Below, in pieces: positions 16,364 through 24,610 of a DNA stretch of 33,242 nt. A program made the position numbers and the translations under genes. Position 1 is the stretch's first letter, and each line of letters starts with the position of its first letter. The stretch comes from an uncultured bacterium. Lineage in GTDB: Bacteria; Bacillota_I; Bacilli_A; RF39; UBA660. Where the stretch lies: positions 1 through 33,242 of the forward strand of contig CASFOW010000077.1 in the NCBI GenBank assembly GCA_949296705.1, given 5' to 3'. Under the pieces are notes generated by a model. It searched no databases. It was not told where the DNA came from and saw only the letters and a list, made by a program, of their open reading frames with translations.

Positions 16364-16392
16364 AGTATACCAAAATCTAAATTACTTTTCAA
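16364..16392 (-). promoter_or_regulatory. Sigma-A promoter of the surface-protein gene
   Basis: TTGAAA (16387-16392), 17-bp spacer, TATACT (16364-16369), followed by a short leader and GAGGTG ribosome site ahead of ATG 16331. Confidence 0.7.
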
Positions 16393-16411
16393 AATCTTTA
16401 TATTTTGAAAA

Positions 16412-16439
16412 AAGAATGAGTTTTTATCTTCTCATTCTT
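16412..16439 (-). terminator. Terminator of the lon transcription unit
   Basis: AAGAATGAG (16431-16439) and CTCATTCTT (16412-16420) form a perfect 9-bp stem with a 10-nt loop and T-tail on the minus strand. It begins at the stop codon of the gene downstream of lon. Confidence 0.8.
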
Positions 16440-17125
16440 CATCTTTTCAACAAGCGTACTAAAGTTTTTCCATGTTCTAAATTTTTTAATCGCTGAATCG
16501 TTTTCTTAGCTTTTTTCTTTACCCAGTCTCTCATCTTTGCGTGGTATACTAATAATTCATTTATACTCTCTATTAGAAAATTGCGATACTCTTCTTGTTC
16601 TTTTAATATATCCGGATATTCATTTAGTAATAAATTTATAGTAGAAAGAAAATAGGCTATATTCATAATTGGTAATTCTTTATTTTGTTCGAAAATTACT
16701 TTTAAATAATAAGGATCCCACTCAACAGTAGCCATTACTTCTTCGACAGTATTGCCAAAAGTTTTTGAAAATAACAACTCATGTTTTCTTCCTTCTTCTT
16801 TTAGCCAAATATTTCTTCTTTTCAATAACTCAAACTCTTCTAAATTTTGATAGGTATCGGCATGATGAGTAATATGTTGTTTCATCGCAAATAAATCTTT
16901 ATTTTCGTAGTAACAAAATCTTATGGCGCAGATGACTTCAAGTAGCTTTTGATTTAATTCATCTGTCATTAAGAAGAAATCTTCATGATCAATTACTTGA
17001 CATAGTGCTTTACACATCATAATTTGTTGATGTTCTTCTTGATTTTGTTCTAAAATCTCACTACTAGATAAGAAAAGAAATTGATTTTTAATCGAGTAAT
17101 AATTGAATATTTCTTGGATCGACAT
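16439..17125 (-). CDS. Helical protein of unknown function downstream of lonA
   Basis: 228 aa from ATG 17125 (MSIQEIFNYYS), preceded by GAGGGAAGAAG; an in-frame start 12 codons earlier overlaps lon further and has no better ribosome site. It overlaps the lonA end by 38 nt, so the two are co-transcribed and probably coupled. The protein is mostly alpha-helical and charged, with aromatic-rich segments and a strongly basic C-terminus (about 200-228, WVKKKAKKTIQRLKNLEHGK). No membrane segment, metal site or catalytic motif is visible. In B. subtilis the gene after lonA is ysxC, a GTPase; this is not one, as it lacks a P-loop. Function unknown. Confidence 0.65.
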   Translation of the reverse strand: MSIQEIFNYYSIKNQFLFLSSSEILEQNQEEHQQIMMCKALCQVIDHEDFFLMTDELNQKLLEVICAIRFCYYENKDLFAMKQHITHHADTYQNLEEFELLKRRNIWLKEEGRKHELLFSKTFGNTVEEVMATVEWDPYYLKVIFEQNKELPIMNIAYFLSTINLLLNEYPDILKEQEEYRNFLIESINELLVYHAKMRDWVKKKAKKTIQRLKNLEHGKTLVRLLKR

Positions 17126-19457
17126 ATTTCTTCTTCCCTCTTTTTTCTTTGAATAAGACATGTTGAATATCTAGGTATCGATCTACTAAGATAAAATGAA
17201 TGTCTGCTGTTACTTCTTTCGGAATTTCATCGAGGTCTTTTTCATTCTGACGAGGAATAAAAATTGTTCTAATCCCATTACGATGAGCACCGATTACTTT
17301 TTCCTTTAAGCCTCCAATTGGTAGTACTTTACCTCTTAAAGTCATTTCCCCTGTCATCGCAATATTGGTTTGAATCGGGGTGTTTGTTACTAAAGATAAT
17401 AGTGTTGTAGTTAGTGTTACTCCCGCACTTGGACCATCCTTTGGTACTGCTCCTTCCGGAACATGAATATGAATATCATTTTTTTGAAATACTTCAGAAT
17501 TGATTTTAAATTTTGCGCTATTCGATTTTAGATAATCTAAGGCTAAATGAGCGGATTCGCGCATGACATCTCCTAAACTACCGGTTAAGATAATATCCCC
17601 TTTTCCTGGAAACATTACGGCTTCAATCGCTAAAATATCACCACCAAACGGTGTATATGCTAAGCCGTTCACAATACCTACTCTCTCCATAATATCATTT
17701 TCATTCCAAAAGTATTTTTGTTTCCCTAAATATTTTTCCAGATTATAAATCGTAATATCGTAGTTTTTTTCACTGATATTCATAATTTTATCAGTTACTA
17801 CTTTACGTAATATTGATGCAATGTTTCGCTCTAAGTCCCTAACTCCGGCTTCTTTTGTATAATTACGAATGATTTCTAGGAACGCTTCACGATCAAAATG
17901 TACAGTGTCTTTTTTTAAGCCGTGTTCTTTTTTTTGCTTAGGTAATAAATAATTCTTGGCAATATCTAATTTTTCATACTCAGTATAAGATGAAAGTTCG
18001 ATCATCTCCAAGCGATCCCTTAATTCAGTAGGGATTTGTTCATAATAATTGGCAGTCGTAATGAACATAACATTACTTAAATCATATTCTTCTTCAATAT
18101 AGTGATCGACAAAAGCTTTATTTTGTTCTGGATCTAACACTTCTAATAAACTACTAGCTGGATCTCCCTTGATGTCCTTAGTCATCTTATCAATTTCATC
18201 AATGATAAAGACAGGATTTTTAGTACCAGCTTTTTTCATTCCTTGGATAATTAAGCCTGGCGCAGCCCCGATATAAGTTCTTCTATGACCGACGATTTCT
18301 GCTTCATCGTTAATTCCTCCAACTGAAATCTTCGTACACTTTCGGCCTAAACTTTCGGCAATGCTTTTCGCCAAAGTCGTTTTTCCCACTCCCGGAGGAC
18401 CTACTAAACAAAGAATCGGACTTTTCAAATTATGGGTATTCTGCTTTACAGCTAAGTATTCAATTATGCGGTTTTTTACTTTGTCTAAGCCGTAATGAGA
18501 ACGATCTAATACTTTTTTTACTTTATGTAGATCTTCATTATCAACCGTTTCTATCTCCCAAGGTAAATCCAATAACCAATCGATATAGTTACGAATAATT
18601 CCGGCATCTGGGGCATTAGGGCTACAAGTTTCATAACGATGAATCTCTAGTTCTAATCGTTCTTCAATTTGTTTTGGATATTTTCCCGTTTTAATTTTTT
18701 CTCTTATTTTTTCTATCTCACTATCTTTATCGCTAATATCCCCTAATTCTTCTTTGATAATTCTAATTTTTTCGCGAAGCACATATTCTTTTTGATTTTT
18801 CTCCATTTCTAAGGATAACTTTTCATCGATTTTCTTTTCAATTTCTAAAATTGCTAAATCGTTTTGGATGTCTTCCATGATCATTTCGCTACGACGAATA
18901 GAATCTGTCTCCCAAATATAGCTTGCTTTTCGGTTATAGTTGACTGGTAAGGTTGGTGCGATTAAGTCGGTAATTTTCTCTAAACTATTTACACCAATTA
19001 AACTATGGATAATATTATTACTATAAGAATAATCATCAATATATGTTTCTAATAAATTCATAATCTTCCTGGAATAAGCAATTTCCTCTTTCGGATTATG
19101 ATTTTCTTTACTAATTTCTTCGATTGAGGCACTTAAAATTTTATCTTCTTCTTCAAGTTCTAAAATCTTTACCCGTCTTAAGCCATGCATCAATAGTCTA
19201 GTCTTCCCATTAGGCATATCCATTCTCATTTTTATTTGGGATACCAAGCCAATTTTAGGTAATTCTTTTATGGTATATGGTTCCCTACTATCACTACTAG
19301 GATTTATGATCAGGATATTACTATCAAAACAACCCTCTGCAACAGAAACAATCTGTTTTTCTACCAAGGTATCAAATTCAAGGCGTAACTCACTACCTGG
19401 AAAAAGAACCATATCTCTCAAAATCAAAATTGGTAATTTCTCTTGATTATTTTGCAT
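17088..19457 (-). CDS. lon: ATP-dependent protease LonA
   Basis: 789 aa, full length for LonA. Cytoplasmic AAA+ protease degrading misfolded and regulatory proteins. In order: N-terminal substrate-binding domain (1-200, beginning LPILILRDMVLFPG), a helical linker, the AAA+ module with Walker A GPPGVGKTT (about 354) and Walker B FIIDEIDKM, then the protease domain with the catalytic Ser in PKDGPSAGV (about 676) and Lys in KEKVIGAHRNG (about 718). The ribosome site is AGGAGG, 11 nt from ATG. It has its own promoter and follows tig, as in B. subtilis (where clpX and lonB intervene). No CIRCE element was seen in the short leader. Confidence 0.97.
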   Translation of the reverse strand: MQNNQEKLPILILRDMVLFPGSELRLEFDTLVEKQIVSVAEGCFDSNILIINPSSDSREPYTIKELPKIGLVSQIKMRMDMPNGKTRLLMHGLRRVKILELEEEDKILSASIEEISKENHNPKEEIAYSRKIMNLLETYIDDYSYSNNIIHSLIGVNSLEKITDLIAPTLPVNYNRKASYIWETDSIRRSEMIMEDIQNDLAILEIEKKIDEKLSLEMEKNQKEYVLREKIRIIKEELGDISDKDSEIEKIREKIKTGKYPKQIEERLELEIHRYETCSPNAPDAGIIRNYIDWLLDLPWEIETVDNEDLHKVKKVLDRSHYGLDKVKNRIIEYLAVKQNTHNLKSPILCLVGPPGVGKTTLAKSIAESLGRKCTKISVGGINDEAEIVGHRRTYIGAAPGLIIQGMKKAGTKNPVFIIDEIDKMTKDIKGDPASSLLEVLDPEQNKAFVDHYIEEEYDLSNVMFITTANYYEQIPTELRDRLEMIELSSYTEYEKLDIAKNYLLPKQKKEHGLKKDTVHFDREAFLEIIRNYTKEAGVRDLERNIASILRKVVTDKIMNISEKNYDITIYNLEKYLGKQKYFWNENDIMERVGIVNGLAYTPFGGDILAIEAVMFPGKGDIILTGSLGDVMRESAHLALDYLKSNSAKFKINSEVFQKNDIHIHVPEGAVPKDGPSAGVTLTTTLLSLVTNTPIQTNIAMTGEMTLRGKVLPIGGLKEKVIGAHRNGIRTIFIPRQNEKDLDEIPKEVTADIHFILVDRYLDIQHVLFKEKRGKKKYVDPRNIQLLLD

Positions 19458-19490
19458 ACCCAGCCAAGCCTCCTAGAAACTATGATTTTT

Positions 19491-19518
19491 ATTATAGCAT
19501 TTCCCATTAAAAAAGCAA
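19491..19518 (-). promoter_or_regulatory. Sigma-A promoter of lonA
   Basis: TTGCTT (19513-19518), 16-bp spacer, TATAAT (19491-19496), a short leader and AGGAGG before the lon start. Confidence 0.65.
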
Positions 19519-19588
19519 CCTATTTATACATATTTTGACATCTTCAAAGGTGGAAACTTTTGGTAATAAAAGTTACTTTTAAAAAGAA

Positions 19589-19613
19589 AAAAGTTCTTGT
19601 ATCAGAACCTTTT
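19589..19613 (-). terminator. Terminator after tig
   Basis: AAAAGGTTCT and AGAACTTTT pair (19604-19613 with 19589-19597) with one bulged G and a 6-nt loop, followed by a T-rich minus-strand tail, a few bases past the tig stop at 19618. Confidence 0.7.
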
Positions 19614-19617
19614 CATG

Positions 19618-20889
19618 TTATTTATTTTCTTCTTTTAACATTTCAATAGTCTTACGCATTTCAAGTTCGTACTTGATCATAGCTTTATCATGGAACATCT
19701 TGACTAATTCATCTTTTTCCATGTTATATTTCTTAGCCATTTCATCAAGTTCTTTTTCTACTTCTTCATCGGTTACTTCGATATGTTCAAGTTTTACAAT
19801 TTCTTCTAACATCAAACGATATAAAACACGTTGATAAGCATCTTTTTCCATTTGGTCACGAAGGGCTTTTTCATCAGATTGGGTAAATTTCAAGTACATA
19901 TCTAGACTGATTCCTTGCATTTCAAGTCTTTCTTTGAATTGTTCCATCATATGATCAATTTCTTCTTCTACCATTTCTTCAGGAATATCTACATCAACAT
20001 TCTTACCGATTTCTTCTAACAAGCGATCGATATGACTATTTTCTGCTTCTACTTCTTTTTGAGCAGAAATCTTTTCTTTAATTTCTTTTTCTAGTTTTTC
20101 TTTGGTATCAACACCTTCCATACCTAAATCGTCAAAGAAATCTTTATCTAATTCACGTTTTTGTTTTTGTTTAATTTCATTTACTTTTACTTTGAAAGTT
20201 ACTTCTTTTCCTTTTAAATCTTCAGCCATGTAATCCTCAGGGAAAGTTACTTGAATATCTTTTTCTTCACCTGTTTTCATTCCGACTAACTGTTCTTCAA
20301 AGCCTGGAATAAATATCCCACTACCAATTTCTAGGGAATAATTTTCTCCCTTACCACCGTCGAAAGCTACTCCATCTTTGAATCCTTCAAAATCGATAAC
20401 AGCGATGTCACCATTTTCTACTTCACCATCTTCTTTGGTTACTACTTCAATATATTTTTCTAATAAATGACCTAATTCATGTTCAATTTCTTCATTACTT
20501 ACTTCTACTTTATCTTTCTTTACTTTTAATCCTTTATATTTTTTAATTTTCACCTCAGGTGCGGTAATAATAGTAAATAAAAACTCTACTTTCTCATCAT
20601 CGATACTCTTGATATCGACTCTTGGTTGAACAACAGGAATTAAATCTTTATGTTCATCTAATAGCTTCTTGTAAGCATTTTGTAATAGGCTTTCTGCTCC
20701 ATCTATGTATAAAGATTCTTTACCAAACTTCTTCTCATAGATATCTCTTGGGCATTTTCCTTTACGAAACCCATCTACTGCTACAGTTTTTACTTTTTGT
20801 TTAAAGGTTTTATCTAAGGCATCTTGCCATTCTTTACCTTCAATTGTGATTGTAATTTCTAATTTATTGGTCTTTTCTTTTTTTGCCAT
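19618..20889 (-). CDS. tig: Trigger factor (ribosome-associated chaperone)
   Basis: 423 aa from ATG 20889 (MAKKEKTNKLEITITIEG); the frame is open 26 codons further but that stretch overlaps the leader and lacks family features. Order of domains: ribosome-binding domain with the FRKGKCPRDIYEKKFG signature (FRxGxxP loop, about 44-60), FKBP-type PPIase (about 150-240: GDIAVIDFEGF ... IPGFEEQLVGMKTGEEKDI), then a long helical chaperone domain with an acidic end. It binds at the ribosome exit tunnel and folds nascent chains. Its upstream position to lonA matches Bacillus. The purine-rich ribosome site (AAGGAAAGGAATG) is farther than ideal from this ATG, about 15 nt. Confidence 0.95.
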   Translation of the reverse strand: MAKKEKTNKLEITITIEGKEWQDALDKTFKQKVKTVAVDGFRKGKCPRDIYEKKFGKESLYIDGAESLLQNAYKKLLDEHKDLIPVVQPRVDIKSIDDEKVEFLFTIITAPEVKIKKYKGLKVKKDKVEVSNEEIEHELGHLLEKYIEVVTKEDGEVENGDIAVIDFEGFKDGVAFDGGKGENYSLEIGSGIFIPGFEEQLVGMKTGEEKDIQVTFPEDYMAEDLKGKEVTFKVKVNEIKQKQKRELDKDFFDDLGMEGVDTKEKLEKEIKEKISAQKEVEAENSHIDRLLEEIGKNVDVDIPEEMVEEEIDHMMEQFKERLEMQGISLDMYLKFTQSDEKALRDQMEKDAYQRVLYRLMLEEIVKLEHIEVTDEEVEKELDEMAKKYNMEKDELVKMFHDKAMIKYELEMRKTIEMLKEENK

Positions 20890-20988
20890 ATTTTTATTAA
20901 CATTCCTTTCCTTATTTTTTTCCATTTCAGGAAAATTCAAAAATTGATACGAAAAAGTAATAGCCACCTTTTCTCCAATACGTCTAAT

Positions 20989-21017
20989 ATTATAACCTAC
21001 TTTTATGTTTTGTACAA
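20989..21017 (-). promoter_or_regulatory. Sigma-A promoter of tig
   Basis: TTGTAC (21012-21017), 17-bp spacer, TATAAT (20989-20994), about 100 nt before the tig start. It lies at the end of the decayed coding region. Confidence 0.75.
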
Positions 21018-21029
21018 GCGCTTCTTAAA

Positions 21030-21480
21030 GTAAATGACGATAATTCTTCTAAAGCGAGAAGAATCTGATTACGCATAGTTTCATATTCTTTCAATAGAAT
21101 CTTTTCTCAATTCTTTTTCTTATTCACTTGGTTTTCATATCCTAGAAACAAGTCATTTTTTCTGATATATTCTACTTCTTCTAATATTTCGTATTTATGA
21201 CAAGTAGAAAATAAAACAGGATTTATTTAGATACGATAATTCATTGTTTTAATACCTGATTTAAATAAAGGCGAATTCACTTTTTATAGAAGTATTCATG
21301 GTGGCTACTTGAAAGAAAAAAATAGTATACATGGAAGTATCTTAGCAACTAATTCCCCCATTAGGTAGTACGATTGTTAGATTATGGTTACTTTTATCAG
21401 ATTCTAGTCGATATAAAAATATTAATTTTTGTTCACATTGATATTTATTTACTATATCTTCAAGTATTTTAATCCCTGTT
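21030..21480 (-). pseudogene. Decayed coding remnant of unknown family
   Basis: No intact gene lies between tig and greA, but the minus strand shows coding-like stretches cut by stops and frame changes. One (near 21360-21480) reads IKILEDIVNKYQCEQKL, then SNHNLTIVLPNGGISC and a TAA stop. A second frame (about 21030-21290) reads SPLFKSGIKTMNYRI, TAA, INPVLFSTCHKYEILEE, VEYIRKNDLFLGYENQV, TGA, EKILLKEYETMRNQIL, ALEELSSFTLRSACTKH. The composition and codon use look like those of real genes here. I could not name the family; it may be one ancestral gene with several lesions or two genes. Confidence 0.45.
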
Positions 21481-21484
21481 AGAA

Positions 21485-21517
21485 AAAGATAAGCTAAAGA
21501 ATTTCTAGCTTATCTTT
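21485..21517 (-). terminator. Terminator of greA
   Basis: AAAGATAAGCTA / TAGCTTATCTTT (21506-21517 and 21485-21496), a perfect 12-bp stem with a 9-nt loop and T-tail; its first arm includes part of the greA stop codon. Confidence 0.9.
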
Positions 21518-21992
21518 ACTTAATCTCTGTAATTTGTACTTGATAGCTTCCATTTGGACTTTCTACTGTTACGATATCGCCTACTTTACGATTAAGTAGC
21601 GCTTTAGCGATTGGACTTTCATTAGAAATCTTGCTGGCAAATGGATCAGCTTCCTGGCTACCAACAATTTTATACTCATCTTCTTCGTCATCGTCTTCAT
21701 CCATATATTTGATCACAACAGTACTTCCAAGATCCACTTTGTCTTTGGAAACTTCTTCTATAATCACGTAATTTTCAAGCATTTGTTCAATCTTCTTAAT
21801 TCTTCCTTCTAGTTGAGCTTGTTCATCACGAGCGGAATCATAATCAGCATTTTCCGATAAATCACCTAAAGCACGAGCTTCTTTAATCGCTTGAATATTA
21901 GCAGGACGTTTTACATTGATTAAATCATCAAGTTCATTTTTTAACTCCTCTAATCCTTCTTTTGTTAAATATACCGGTTTTTTATCGTTCAT
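21516..21992 (-). CDS. greA: Transcription elongation factor GreA
   Basis: 158 aa, standard length. The N-terminal coiled coil carries the signature GDLSENADYDSARDEQAQLE with the acidic tip (D44, E47 here) that enters the RNA polymerase secondary channel and stimulates cleavage of backtracked RNA. The C-terminal FKBP-like domain ends in DIVTVESPNGSYQVQI. An acidic run (about 97-105, MDEDDDEEDE) lengthens a loop in the C-domain compared with many homologues. GAGGTG precedes the ATG. Its own promoter has the -35 box inside the end of the upstream dGTPase gene. Confidence 0.97.
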   Translation of the reverse strand: MNDKKPVYLTKEGLEELKNELDDLINVKRPANIQAIKEARALGDLSENADYDSARDEQAQLEGRIKKIEQMLENYVIIEEVSKDKVDLGSTVVIKYMDEDDDEEDEYKIVGSQEADPFASKISNESPIAKALLNRKVGDIVTVESPNGSYQVQITEIK

Positions 21993-22022
21993 ATTATCAC
22001 CTCATTTAAAAATTCTTCTAAC

Positions 22023-22051
22023 ATGATACTATAAAACTATGACAATGTCAA
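22023..22051 (-). promoter_or_regulatory. Sigma-A promoter of greA
   Basis: TTGACA (22046-22051), 17-bp spacer, TATCAT (22023-22028). The -35 element lies within the last codons of the dGTPase gene. Confidence 0.75.
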
Positions 22052-23242
22052 GTTATTTTTGTTGACACATTTATTTTTTTCGTGTTCTTGTTTACTATAT
22101 GAAAATTCTTTTAAATGGTGAATACTATGTATGAAATATTCATCCGTCATTCCGGCAATAAAATCAATTACGATTCTCTCAGGTGAAGTGGTTGTTTGAT
22201 AAATTTTATCGGCATAATCAAGATAAATCGTAAAGATATCACTTGATTTATTTTTCATTTTAATATCGTTTAATAACTTTTTATAGAGTTGATTCATTCC
22301 TTGACGATAAAACTCAATTTGCTCTTTAGTATTTGCTTTGTTGTAAATATTTTCATAGTTGAAACTTTTTAAGGCTTTAATAGCTTGAAAAACTTCTTTA
22401 CTCATCTTTATATATGGTTTATCAAAACTATTTTTAATGATATCGATAATAATCGTATTAACAATTTCTTTATTAGTTACCCCTAATACTTTTTTTATCG
22501 ATTCAGGAATTTCTTCTCGTTTTAACACCCCAATATTAATCGCATCTTCGATATCTCTACCAATATAGCCAATGATATCACTAATTCGTACTACACATCC
22601 CTCTAAAGTCATTGGTCGCACCTTTTTTAAGGTTTCTTTATCGGTATAACATAATTCGTACTCTTTTAAAAATTCTTCAGTTGTTTTCTTCTTAGGACGA
22701 TAGACATTTTCTAACATTTCGCCATTATGGCACATGATTCCATCTAGAACTTGAATCGTTAGATTGATTCCTTGTTGATTCTTTTCTAAGTTCATATAAG
22801 TTCTTACACTTTGGATATTATGAGAAAAGAAAGTATTGGTTTCTTGATAAGAAATTTCATTTAACAAACTTTCCCCAACATGACCAATTGGGGTATGACC
22901 AATATCATGTCCTAAGGCAATAGCTTCGATTAAATCTTCATTTAAGTTTAAAGCTCGGCCAATCGTACGGGCAATTTTACTAACTAGTTGAACATGAACG
23001 ATTCTCTTACTGATATGATCATTTTGATTAAAGGAAAATACTTGGGTTTTATTCAAATACCTGGTATAAGATAAGGCATGAATAATTCGGTCAATATCGT
23101 GATAAAATTCCGGTCTAAATTCATCTAAGCGCACTTCTTTTTTTAGACGAATTCCCTCTTTACTTTTGGTGGCATAACGACTTAACTGTTTTTCTTTTAA
23201 TAGAAAATTTTCTCTTACTTGTTCTAACAATTCTTTATTCAT
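22037..23242 (-). CDS. dgt: dGTP triphosphohydrolase-like HD protein
   Basis: 401 aa. The N-terminal part reads like the dGTPase family: SRYATKSKEG, FRPEFYHDIDRIIHALSYTR, then H83 (RIVHVQLV), H112-D113 in LGHDIGHTPIGHVGE, and a later GYIGRDIEDA motif giving the last metal ligand. The family converts dNTPs to nucleoside and triphosphate and sets dNTP pools; some members also limit phage replication. Substrate preference cannot be read from sequence. ATG 23242 has AAGGAG 6 nt upstream. A 9-bp inverted repeat lies in its leader. The C-terminus is short and Lys/Asn-rich (ends NKNNLTLS). Confidence 0.88.
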   Translation of the reverse strand: MNKELLEQVRENFLLKEKQLSRYATKSKEGIRLKKEVRLDEFRPEFYHDIDRIIHALSYTRYLNKTQVFSFNQNDHISKRIVHVQLVSKIARTIGRALNLNEDLIEAIALGHDIGHTPIGHVGESLLNEISYQETNTFFSHNIQSVRTYMNLEKNQQGINLTIQVLDGIMCHNGEMLENVYRPKKKTTEEFLKEYELCYTDKETLKKVRPMTLEGCVVRISDIIGYIGRDIEDAINIGVLKREEIPESIKKVLGVTNKEIVNTIIIDIIKNSFDKPYIKMSKEVFQAIKALKSFNYENIYNKANTKEQIEFYRQGMNQLYKKLLNDIKMKNKSSDIFTIYLDYADKIYQTTTSPERIVIDFIAGMTDEYFIHSIHHLKEFSYSKQEHEKNKCVNKNNLTLS

Positions 23243-23260
23243 AACTTCTCCTTGTGATCA

Positions 23261-23297
23261 TAGTCAGTAATAAAATCTTTTTATCTAATACTGACTA
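23261..23297 (-). repeat. Inverted repeat in the dGTPase-gene leader
   Basis: Perfect 9-bp arms TAGTCAGTA / TACTGACTA (23289-23297 and 23261-23269) around 19 nt of A/T, about 20 nt before the start codon. It lacks a T-tail, so it is not an ordinary terminator; a regulatory hairpin or operator is possible. Confidence 0.5.
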
Positions 23298-23393
23298 ATT
23301 CTCTTCCTTTTTTTATCTATTTTTTTTCTAAATTCATAATTTATACTTCTTGTATGTCTACATCATATAGAATCTTTATGTTCACTTTATCCT

Positions 23394-24408
23394 TTACTCA
23401 CTTTCTGCCAATCTTTTCTCTATATCCTCAATACTTGGTAAAGTGTTTTCCAAGAATTCTGGTATTTCTGATAAGATTTTATATTCACTTACCCCAATAG
23501 GTTTATTAATATCTTTTAAAGCGAGTTCAGCAGTAACCCTTTTCTTATCTTTACAAAGAAGTATTCCAAACGTTGGATTACCGCTTTCTGCTTTAATATA
23601 CTTATCAATAGCACTTAAATAGAAATTTAACTTACCGGCATATTCAGGTTTAAATTCAGTTGTTTTTAATTCGATTACAACATAACTTCTAACTTTTAAA
23701 TTATAAAATAATAAATCAATATAATAATCTTCATTTTCTATTTCTAAGTGATATTGTCTTCCAACAAATGCAAAACCATTTCCTAATTCTAATAATAGTT
23801 TTGTTATATTGGCGGTTAGTTCTTGTTCAATATCTAACTTTTTTAACTCTTTATTTGCAGTTATAAAATCAAATATATAAGGATTTTTTAATAGTTCCTT
23901 TACATGTTCATTATTGGGAGATAGCAGTGTTTCATCAAAATTCGTTGTTTTATCTTCAAGTAGTGCTTGTCTTTCATATAGTGCTTGCTATTTGATGAAC
24001 GATTACAGGTCTTGACCAACCATTTTGGACAGATTCTTTAATATACCAATTTCTTTGTTCTTTATCTTTTACTTGATCCATTATTGTTGTTACAGAAGTC
24101 CAAGGTAATTTTGCAACATCGTGTTGCAAAAATTCATCGTTATCAAATTCTGTAGTAAATTTTTGCATATATCTTAAATTTCTTGCCGACATTCCTTTTA
24201 AGGTAGGAAACTCCATTTTTAAATCCTTTGCTAATGTATCGATAAAAGAAGAACCCCATTTATTATTTTCAATTAGTTTTAAGCCGAGGTTATAATACAT
24301 TAAAATTAAATCTTTATTTGCATTTTCTACTATCTTATTTCTAGTTACCATTAAGGTTTTCTTAATATCATGTAATACTTCAAAATATTTATCGTCATTT
24401 TCTAACAT
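23394..24408 (-). pseudogene. YhcG/DUF1016 nuclease-family protein, frameshifted
   Basis: The N-terminal frame (23974-24408, 144 aa from an ATG with GGAG upstream) is the DUF1016 N-domain: ARNLRYMQKF, LPWTSVTTIMDQVKD, GWSRPVIVHQIAS. It then meets TGA. One base away, a frame open from about 23984 to the TAA at 23394 continues the same family: ALYERQALLEDKTTNFDE, KNPYIFDFITANKELKK, then the PD-(D/E)xK-type nuclease core with IDLLFYN and VVIELK, ending RLAESE. Together this is about 338 codons, the normal length. A single-base loss near 23985-23990 explains both halves. YhcG-type proteins are often scattered accessory genes linked with restriction systems; none is adjacent here. Confidence 0.8.
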
Positions 24409-24568
24409 AAATTTCTCCTTTTACACCCATTCTTGCTCGTATTATACTATAAATTCTAGTAAATTCCTATATGTCTACTGATTTTGATTTAAAAATATTA
24501 AATTGGCTATTTATCTTTTAAGTATATTTTGTTTCAAGTAGTTCTAAACTTTTCTTTTAAATGTTAAA

Positions 24569-24598
24569 AAGCAATTAACGGTTAATCGCTAATTGCTT
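24569..24598 (-). terminator. Terminator of the ABC-F gene
   Basis: AAGCAATTA / TAATTGCTT (24590-24598 and 24569-24577) with a 12-nt loop and trailing T-run on the minus strand, 12 nt past the ABC-F stop. Confidence 0.85.
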
Positions 24599-24610
24599 CT
24601 TTACTTACTC

